A stretch of 64,000 nucleotides of DNA from Alphaproteobacteria bacterium (GTDB lineage Bacteria > Pseudomonadota > Alphaproteobacteria > Rhodobacterales > Rhodobacteraceae). Below, piece after piece: positions 59,230 to 64,000 of this stretch. A program made the translations under genes and the position numbers. The stretch lies in NCBI GenBank assembly GCA_030424865.1, contig JAUHVR010000003.1, positions 124,001 through 188,000 of the forward strand, given 5' to 3'. The notes under the pieces were generated by a model. That model did not search any database and was not told where the DNA came from. It saw only the letters and a program-made list of their open reading frames with translations. Position 1 is the first letter of the stretch. Each line of letters begins with the position of its first letter.

Positions 59230-59865
59230 ATGCTGACAGCGATCATCGACTACGAAAGCGGCAACCTGCACTCGGCTGAAAAGGCCTTTCAGCGCATGGC
59301 AGCCGAGGTGGATGGCGGAGAGGTTGTGGTGACCTCGGACGCCGAGACCGTGGCCCGCGCCGACCGGCTGGTCCTGCCCGGCGATGGGGCGTTCCCGGCC
59401 TGCGCTGCGGCGCTGCGGGCCTCAGGCGTCTTTCAGGCGCTGATCGAGGCGGTCGAGGAAAAGGGCCGACCTTTCCTTGGCATCTGCGTCGGCATGCAGC
59501 TCATGGCCCACACGGGCCATGAATACGAAGAGGTGGCCGGGCTGAACTGGATCAACGGCGCGGTGCGCAAGATCACCCCGTCAGAGTCGGGGCTGAAGGT
59601 GCCGCACATGGGCTGGAACGATCTGGTGATCGACACGGACCACCCGGTGCTGGACGGCGTGAAAACCGGCGATCATGCCTATTTTGTCCATTCCTACCAG
59701 ATGGAAATGGACGACGCGGGCCAGCGTCTGGCCCATGTCGATTATGGCTGCGACGTCACGGCCATCGTGGGCCGCGACACCATGCTGGGCTTTCAGTTCC
59801 ACCCGGAAAAAAGTGCCGATGCAGGGCTGCGCATGATCGGCAACTTCCTGAAATGGGCGCCCTGA
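59230..59865 (+). CDS. hisH: Imidazole glycerol phosphate synthase, glutamine amidotransferase subunit
   Basis: The 211-aa protein is a class I glutamine amidotransferase. The nucleophile cysteine lies in FLGICVGMQLM, and the His/Glu pair in FQFHPEKS. It releases ammonia from glutamine for HisF. The start is ATG 59230 (MLTAIIDYESGNL); the GTG/TTG extension upstream lacks support. Convergent with the DUF2147 gene, 4 nt apart. Confidence 0.95.
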   Translation: MLTAIIDYESGNLHSAEKAFQRMAAEVDGGEVVVTSDAETVARADRLVLPGDGAFPACAAALRASGVFQALIEAVEEKGRPFLGICVGMQLMAHTGHEYEEVAGLNWINGAVRKITPSESGLKVPHMGWNDLVIDTDHPVLDGVKTGDHAYFVHSYQMEMDDAGQRLAHVDYGCDVTAIVGRDTMLGFQFHPEKSADAGLRMIGNFLKWAP

Positions 59866-59869
59866 GGGC

Positions 59870-60259
59870 TCAGTTCACCCGCGTCCAGACCTGCCCCCGG
59901 CAAATACCCAGCACGCAGCCCTTGACCTCGAGCGAGTTGCCCGACAGCGTCATTTTCGAGTTGTAGGTCTTGTCCCGATCCGGTGCCCAGATCTTGCCAC
60001 CGGAATACTTGCCGCCGCCATCGGCGGACATGTCCCAGATCATCTGCCGCCCAATGTTGTCCGAGGCGATCTCGCCCCCGCTGGCGTTGAAACCCTTGCC
60101 CAGCACGCCACAGATCTTGGCTCCGCAGGTGCTGATGGTGACATGGGCATAGTTGCCTTCGTCTCCGGGCTGCGTCTTCCACACGCCCACGACCGGGTCC
60201 GCGGCTGCCGCGCCCGCGCCAAGCATCAGGCCCGCGGCCAGCGCCATCCATCTTGTCAT
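59870..60259 (-). CDS. DUF2147 periplasmic protein
   Basis: The 129-aa protein has a signal peptide (MTRWMALAAGLMLGAGAAAA, cleavage before DPVVG) and the DUF2147 lipocalin-like pattern: VGVWKTQPGDEGNYAHVTIS, then WAPDRDKTYNSKMTLSGNSL and VKGCVLGICRGQVWTR. Four cysteines may form two disulfides. Family members are small secreted beta-barrels of unknown ligand. GGGAGGAGAG precedes the ATG. It sits opposite hisH and hisA as an insertion in the his region. Confidence 0.82.
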   Translation of the reverse strand: MTRWMALAAGLMLGAGAAAADPVVGVWKTQPGDEGNYAHVTISTCGAKICGVLGKGFNASGGEIASDNIGRQMIWDMSADGGGKYSGGKIWAPDRDKTYNSKMTLSGNSLEVKGCVLGICRGQVWTRVN

Positions 60260-60392
60260 TGATCTCTCCTCCCTGAGTGATGGCCAAATGTGCCGCCTGC
60301 CCGGCCGTCAGATCAAGATTGACCTCGGGTCGCGTTGACCGGGACGTTCCGTCATGTCAGAGGGACCGCAAGAAACGAAAGGCGGCACGACC

Positions 60393-61118
60393 ATGATCCT
60401 TTATCCGGCGATTGACCTCAAAGACGGCCAGGCGGTGCGCCTGCTGCGCGGCGATATGGAAAAATCCACGGTCTTCAACGACGACCCGGCGGCACAGGCC
60501 ATGGCCTTTGTCGAGGCGGGCTGCGAATGGCTGCACCTGGTGGACCTGAACGGCGCATTCGAGGGCGAACCGGTCAACGCCGCCCCGGTCGAGGCCATTC
60601 TGGAACGCACCAAGGTGCCCGCCCAATTGGGTGGCGGCATCCGCGACATGGCCACCATCGAGCGCTGGCTCGACAAGGGCCTGGCGCGGGTGATCCTGGG
60701 CACGGTCGCGGTTGAAGACCCCGATCTGGTGCGAGAGGCCGCCCGCGCCTTCCCGGGCAAGGTCGCCGTCGGCATCGACGCCCGCGACGGGCGTGTGGCC
60801 ACCAAGGGCTGGGCCGAGGAAACCGACGTGATGGTGACCGACCTTGCCAAATCCTTCGAGGACGCGGGCGTGGCGGCGATCATCTACACCGACATCAACC
60901 GCGATGGTGCGATGCAGGGGCCGAATGTCGAGGCGACGGCGGCGCTGGCGCGCGCGGTCTCGATCCCGGTGATTGCCTCGGGCGGGGTCAGCTCTCTGGA
61001 CGACCTGATCGCCCTGCGTGACTGCGGCGCGGATCTGAACGGAGCGATCTCGGGCCGGGCGCTGTATGACGGGGCGCTGGATCTGGAAGAAGCGCTTGGG
61101 GTGCTGAAAGCGGGCTAG
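60393..61118 (+). CDS. hisA: ProFAR isomerase (phosphoribosylformimino-AICAR-P isomerase)
   Basis: The 241-aa protein is a (beta/alpha)8 barrel with the two phosphate-binding halves typical of HisA. The catalytic aspartates lie in [14 protein letters not shown] near the start and in [22 protein letters not shown] and IASGGVSS form the phosphate sites. It opens the ribose of ProFAR (EC 5.3.1.16). The start is ATG 60393; a 13-residue upstream extension is unlikely. Confidence 0.95.
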   Translation: MILYPAIDLKDGQAVRLLRGDMEKSTVFNDDPAAQAMAFVEAGCEWLHLVDLNGAFEGEPVNAAPVEAILERTKVPAQLGGGIRDMATIERWLDKGLARVILGTVAVEDPDLVREAARAFPGKVAVGIDARDGRVATKGWAEETDVMVTDLAKSFEDAGVAAIIYTDINRDGAMQGPNVEATAALARAVSIPVIASGGVSSLDDLIALRDCGADLNGAISGRALYDGALDLEEALGVLKAG

Positions 61119-61195
61119 CCGGACGTTCCGCCGCAGTTCTATTGGCCGGTCATGTGCATACCTGAGCTGTGACACCACAGCTTGGGACACGCGCC

Positions 61196-61651
61196 ATGAC
61201 CGCCAAAGTAACCGCCTGTGACCTGCCAAAGGGCAGCCTGCTGCACCCGCGCCGCGCGCCGGGGGATTTCCTGGATTGCTACCGCGTCGCCTCGCACACC
61301 CCTGCCCGCGCGGCGGCCGAGATCGCCACAGCCTTTCCCGGCTGGGCCAGAGCTTTGCTGACACTGCGCAACATCATTGTCCGGCCCTTTGGCCTAAGCA
61401 CCGAAGGACCCGAGGCCGGCGACAAGCTGGGCATCTTTCCGGTGGAGGCTGAAACGCCGCAAGAGGTCATCGCAGGGTTTGACGACACACATCTGGATTT
61501 CCGCATCTCGGTTCTGCAAGATCAGGGCCATGTCTACATGGCCACCTGGGTCCACCGGAACAACCTGCTGGGGCGTCTGTATCTGGCCACCATCCTACCG
61601 TTTCACATCCTGATCATTCGCGATGCCCTGCGGCGGGTGGCCCGGGCCTGA
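61196..61651 (+). CDS. DUF2867 protein
   Basis: The 151-aa protein matches DUF2867: [20 protein letters not shown], a central [11 protein letters not shown] and a C-terminal hydrophobic end ([20 protein letters not shown]) that may contact membrane. The function is unknown. I chose ATG 61196; a GTG at 61169 would add nine residues. It lies between hisA and hisF on the same strand and may be cotranscribed, but no link to histidine synthesis is known. Confidence 0.75.
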   Translation: MTAKVTACDLPKGSLLHPRRAPGDFLDCYRVASHTPARAAAEIATAFPGWARALLTLRNIIVRPFGLSTEGPEAGDKLGIFPVEAETPQEVIAGFDDTHLDFRISVLQDQGHVYMATWVHRNNLLGRLYLATILPFHILIIRDALRRVARA

Positions 61652-61734
61652 GCGCCGCGCCCTGCAAGGGTGCTGGTATTCCGGGGGCCGCTGTGGCACT
61701 TGGGCGGCAACTCTCTTTCAAGCGGACCCGAGCC

Positions 61735-62496
61735 ATGCTGAAAACCCGCATCATCCCCTGCCTCGACGTGGCTGATGGCCGTGTCGTCAAAGGTGTGAAC
61801 TTTGTCGATCTGCGTGATGCCGGAGATCCGGTCGACGCCGCCCGCGCCTATGACGCGGCGGGCGCGGACGAAATCTGTTTCCTCGACATCCACGCCACCC
61901 ATGAAAACCGGGGCACCATGTTTGACGTGGTCACCCGCACCGCCGAGCAGTGCTTTATCCCCCTGACCGTGGGCGGCGGCGTGCGGACCGTTGCAGACGT
62001 GCGGGCGCTCTTGCTCGCCGGGGCGGACAAGGTCAGCTTCAACTCGGCCGCCGTCGCCAACCCGGACGTGATCGCCGAGGCCGCCGACCAGTTCGGAAGC
62101 CAGTGCATCGTCTGCGCCATCGACGCCAAGACCGTCGAACCGGGCAGGTGGGAGATCTTTACCCACGGTGGCCGCAAGCCCACGGGCATCGACGCGGTCG
62201 AGTTCGCCCGCACCGTCGTGGCCAAGGGCGCCGGAGAAATCCTGTTGACCTCGATGGACCGCGACGGCACGCGCGCCGGGTTTAACCTGCCGCTGACCAA
62301 GGCCATCTCGGACGCGGTCGACGTGCCGGTGATCGCCTCGGGCGGGGTCGGCACGCTGGACCACCTGGTCGAGGGCGTGACCAAGGGCGGGGCAAGCGCG
62401 GTGCTGGCGGCCTCGATCTTTCACTTCGGCGACTACACGATCCGCGAGGCCAAGGAACATATGGCCGCAGCAGGCATTCCGATGAGGTTGGCATGA
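61735..62496 (+). CDS. hisF: Imidazole glycerol phosphate synthase, cyclase subunit
   Basis: The 253-aa barrel protein starts [20 protein letters not shown] with the catalytic Asp at residue 11, and has the second aspartate in [21 protein letters not shown] and [12 protein letters not shown] are the phosphate loops. It closes the imidazole ring using ammonia from HisH. ATG 61735 is the start. It overlaps hisE by ATGA. Confidence 0.95.
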   Translation: MLKTRIIPCLDVADGRVVKGVNFVDLRDAGDPVDAARAYDAAGADEICFLDIHATHENRGTMFDVVTRTAEQCFIPLTVGGGVRTVADVRALLLAGADKVSFNSAAVANPDVIAEAADQFGSQCIVCAIDAKTVEPGRWEIFTHGGRKPTGIDAVEFARTVVAKGAGEILLTSMDRDGTRAGFNLPLTKAISDAVDVPVIASGGVGTLDHLVEGVTKGGASAVLAASIFHFGDYTIREAKEHMAAAGIPMRLA

Positions 62497-62804
62497 CACT
62501 CGAAGAACTAGCACAGGTCGTTGACGCCCGCGCGGCGGCGGATCCCTCGGAAAGCTGGACGGCAAAGCTGTTGGCCAAAGGTCCCGAGAAATGCGCCGAA
62601 AAGTTTGGCGAAGAGGCGATCGAGGCCATCATCGAAGCCGCCAAAGGCGACCGCGCCGGGTTGACCAGCGAGGCGGCGGATGTGCTGTTTCACCTGCTTG
62701 TGATGCTCAAGGCCCGCGAGGTGCCGCTGGGTGACGTCATGGCCGAACTTGCCCGGCGTCAGGGACAAAGCGGGATCGCGGAAAAGGCCTCTCGCGAGGG
62801 CTAA
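62493..62804 (+). CDS. hisE: Phosphoribosyl-ATP pyrophosphohydrolase
   Basis: The 103-aa helical protein is a single-domain HisE. The magnesium-binding glutamates appear in [21 protein letters not shown], and [19 protein letters not shown] is the second signature helix. It removes pyrophosphate from PR-ATP (EC 3.6.1.31). The stop overlaps that of the convergent PPC-domain gene by 4 nt. Confidence 0.95.
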   Translation: MTLEELAQVVDARAAADPSESWTAKLLAKGPEKCAEKFGEEAIEAIIEAAKGDRAGLTSEAADVLFHLLVMLKAREVPLGDVMAELARRQGQSGIAEKASREG

Positions 62805-63628
62805 GGCCCGTCCAGCCGTTCCAAGATCAGCTCGGCCGTGATCAGCACGGGGTTTTCGCCCCGGATCAGACGGCCTGAGAGGATCTGGTCGCCGCCAATG
62901 CCGACGATCATGATCTCGGGCGTGCGCCCCAGCCCTGCCGTGGCCTCAGTGATCAAAAACTCGGTCGCGTGGCTTTCCATCACGGCGTCATCCTCAAATC
63001 GCGCGCCGATCAGGCTGCCAAGCCCGTGGACACGGGCAGCGGGCCAGCCCAGGGCGGCGCAGGCCGCATCCAACCCGATGGCAAAATCCTGATTGGGGCG
63101 CAGCCGCACCGCGGCAAAGCCCGCGCCCCCCTGCCCTGGCGCGATCTGGAACAGCTCGAAGTTCGTCTCGGGATCCGGCAAGTGGTCAAACTTGGCTCCG
63201 CGCAGGCCGATGCCGCGCGCCACCACGGGGGCCGCCAGAACCGTCTGCGGCGCAAGGATGTGGCCCATCACCTGCGCCCCGCCTTCCGGCGTCCAAAGCC
63301 CATGCCCGTGCAGGAATGACTGGCCGTCGTGCCGTCCGACGATCATCCCCAGATGCTGGATGCTGCCCGGGCCGTCAAATCCATGGGTTTCAGAATACCA
63401 GGCGACGTGCGTCTCGTCCGGAGCGTGATCGGGAACGACATAGCGCAGGCCCGCGACCTGCGCGTCCCAAAGTTCAAGCCAGGCGCTGTCATAGCCCGCG
63501 GTCGCCTGCGCGACCGCCTCTTCCAGCGGGATGCCTGCGGCCAGCGTCATCTCGATGGGCGTACCTTCGGCGGGCCCGATGTCGATCCGTGGGTGCCCCA
63601 CCGGCCCCGGCTGCCTGAGTGTCCGCAT
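62801..63628 (-). CDS. PPC/DUF296 domain protein with two domain copies
   Basis: The 275-aa protein appears to hold two PPC (DUF296) domains. The first has [20 protein letters not shown] and a following [12 protein letters not shown] strand (about 105-150); the second ends [20 protein letters not shown] (about 235-260). PPC domains form trimers and occur alone in bacteria with no assigned reaction. The start is ATG 63628, sharing a base with the previous stop; GTG 63631 is one codon longer. It follows the acyl-CoA synthetase gene in the same operon. Confidence 0.65.
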   Translation of the reverse strand: MRTLRQPGPVGHPRIDIGPAEGTPIEMTLAAGIPLEEAVAQATAGYDSAWLELWDAQVAGLRYVVPDHAPDETHVAWYSETHGFDGPGSIQHLGMIVGRHDGQSFLHGHGLWTPEGGAQVMGHILAPQTVLAAPVVARGIGLRGAKFDHLPDPETNFELFQIAPGQGGAGFAAVRLRPNQDFAIGLDAACAALGWPAARVHGLGSLIGARFEDDAVMESHATEFLITEATAGLGRTPEIMIVGIGGDQILSGRLIRGENPVLITAELILERLDGP

Positions 63629-64000
63629 CACGTCTGGGCGGCCATCCGGCGTTCCAGCTCGTCGCGCACCAGCCGCTTGGCCATCTTGCCGTAGCCAGAC
63701 TTTGGGATCGCTTCCCAGATATGGACCTGACGCGGGATCTTGTAGCTGGCCACCTTGTCCTGCAAGTACGCCGTGATGTCCTCGGGCGCGAGGTCATGGC
63801 CTTCGGTCAGGGTGGCCACGGCCACTCCGATCTCACCCCAATTGGGATCCGGCATGCCAAAGACCGCAACCTCGGAAACCCCAGGATGTGTCAGGATTTT
63901 TTCCTCGATCTCAAGCGGATAGATGTTCGAGCCACCCGAGATATACATGTCAGACGCCCGCCCGGTCAGATAAACATAGCCCCGTTCATCCATGTGCCCC
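63628..64000 (-). CDS. Acyl-CoA synthetase (AMP-forming), C-terminal part
   Basis: The gene enters from beyond the window end and 123 residues are visible. They show the hinge motif YVYLTGRASDMYISGGSNI followed by PLEIEEKILTHPGVSEVAVF and the C-terminal catalytic lysine region IPKSGYGKMAKRLVRDEL, where the lysine after GKMAK-type Gly closes the adenylation site. This is the ANL superfamily (AMP-binding plus AMP-binding_C). The acid activated cannot be told from this part. Coupled to the PPC-domain gene. Confidence 0.88.
   Translation of the reverse strand, partial: GHMDERGYVYLTGRASDMYISGGSNIYPLEIEEKILTHPGVSEVAVFGMPDPNWGEIGVAVATLTEGHDLAPEDITAYLQDKVASYKIPRQVHIWEAIPKSGYGKMAKRLVRDELERRMAAQT

Noticed and set aside
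1-64000. Mobile element, prophage, CRISPR or tRNA gene
   Set aside because: No transposase, integrase, phage gene, regularly spaced repeat or tRNA cloverleaf was recognised; a dedicated tRNA and repeat search could not be run here.

Overview
The window reads as a chromosome or large-replicon segment of a marine-type Alphaproteobacterium, most likely family Rhodobacteraceae (Roseobacter group). This rests on the high GC, strong third-position GC bias (which creates very long antisense shadow ORFs), densely packed operons with many 4-nt ATGA stop/start overlaps, and gene content: several ABC and TRAP importers, dimethylglycine-dehydrogenase-like flavoproteins, an MttB-like methyltransferase and the split his gene arrangement. 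No rRNA, tRNA, CRISPR, phage or insertion-sequence gene was seen. Almost all of the window is catabolic accessory modules, each pairing an importer, enzymes and a dedicated regulator; only the last ~7 kb is housekeeping histidine synthesis.

Layout. 1-5188 (+): C-methyl/N-methyl oxidation genes (the tail of a GcvT-domain protein, a DMGDH-like flavoprotein, a BKACE-type beta-keto acid cleavage enzyme, a class III aminotransferase, a DUF2478 protein). 5189-6090: about 900 nt with no gene I can support. 6091-6786: glutathione transferase. 6907-12012: GntR regulator divergent from uxaC-uxuB-uxaA (hexuronate catabolism). 12324-25486: pectin or rhamnogalacturonan oligosaccharide utilisation (GH28, HAD fusion, Opp-type ABC importer, LacI regulator, GH105, an unknown 802-aa toroid-like protein). 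25865-35802 (-): quinate/shikimate module (TRAP importer, QsuD-like dehydrogenase, dehydroshikimate dehydratase/VOC fusion) with three Gfo/Idh/MocA oxidoreductases. 35982-37427 (+): GntR regulator and HpcH/HpaI aldolase.

37430-42290 (-) is the most notable part: a guanidine-I (ykkC) riboswitch leads an operon of an NrtA/SsuA-like binding protein, permease, ATPase, a guanidine-hydrolase-type ureohydrolase, a protein with 19 histidines in its first 38 residues, and a 47-aa secreted or membrane peptide. The cluster looks like guanidine import and hydrolysis with candidate nickel-handling accessory proteins that differ from the HypA/HypB-type ones known from cyanobacteria.

42516-49850 (-): an autoregulated LacI operon with a MalEFGK-type importer and a GH63 mannosyl-/glucosylglycerate hydrolase, probably for scavenging a compatible solute. 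50093-56006 (+): DMGDH-like flavoprotein, MttB-family methyltransferase, TetR regulator and sarcosine-oxidase-like flavoprotein, probably for demethylating a quaternary amine. 56085-62804: periplasmic ClpP-like protein, then hisB, hisH, hisA, hisF and hisE with unrelated genes inserted between them. 62801-64000 (-): duplicated PPC/DUF296 protein and the C-terminal end of an acyl-CoA synthetase.

Recurring regulatory features are strong stem-loops directly after three of the four binding-protein genes, two LacI-type operators sharing one half-site, a tandem TetR-type operator pair, and several TTG starts backed by strong ribosome binding sites.
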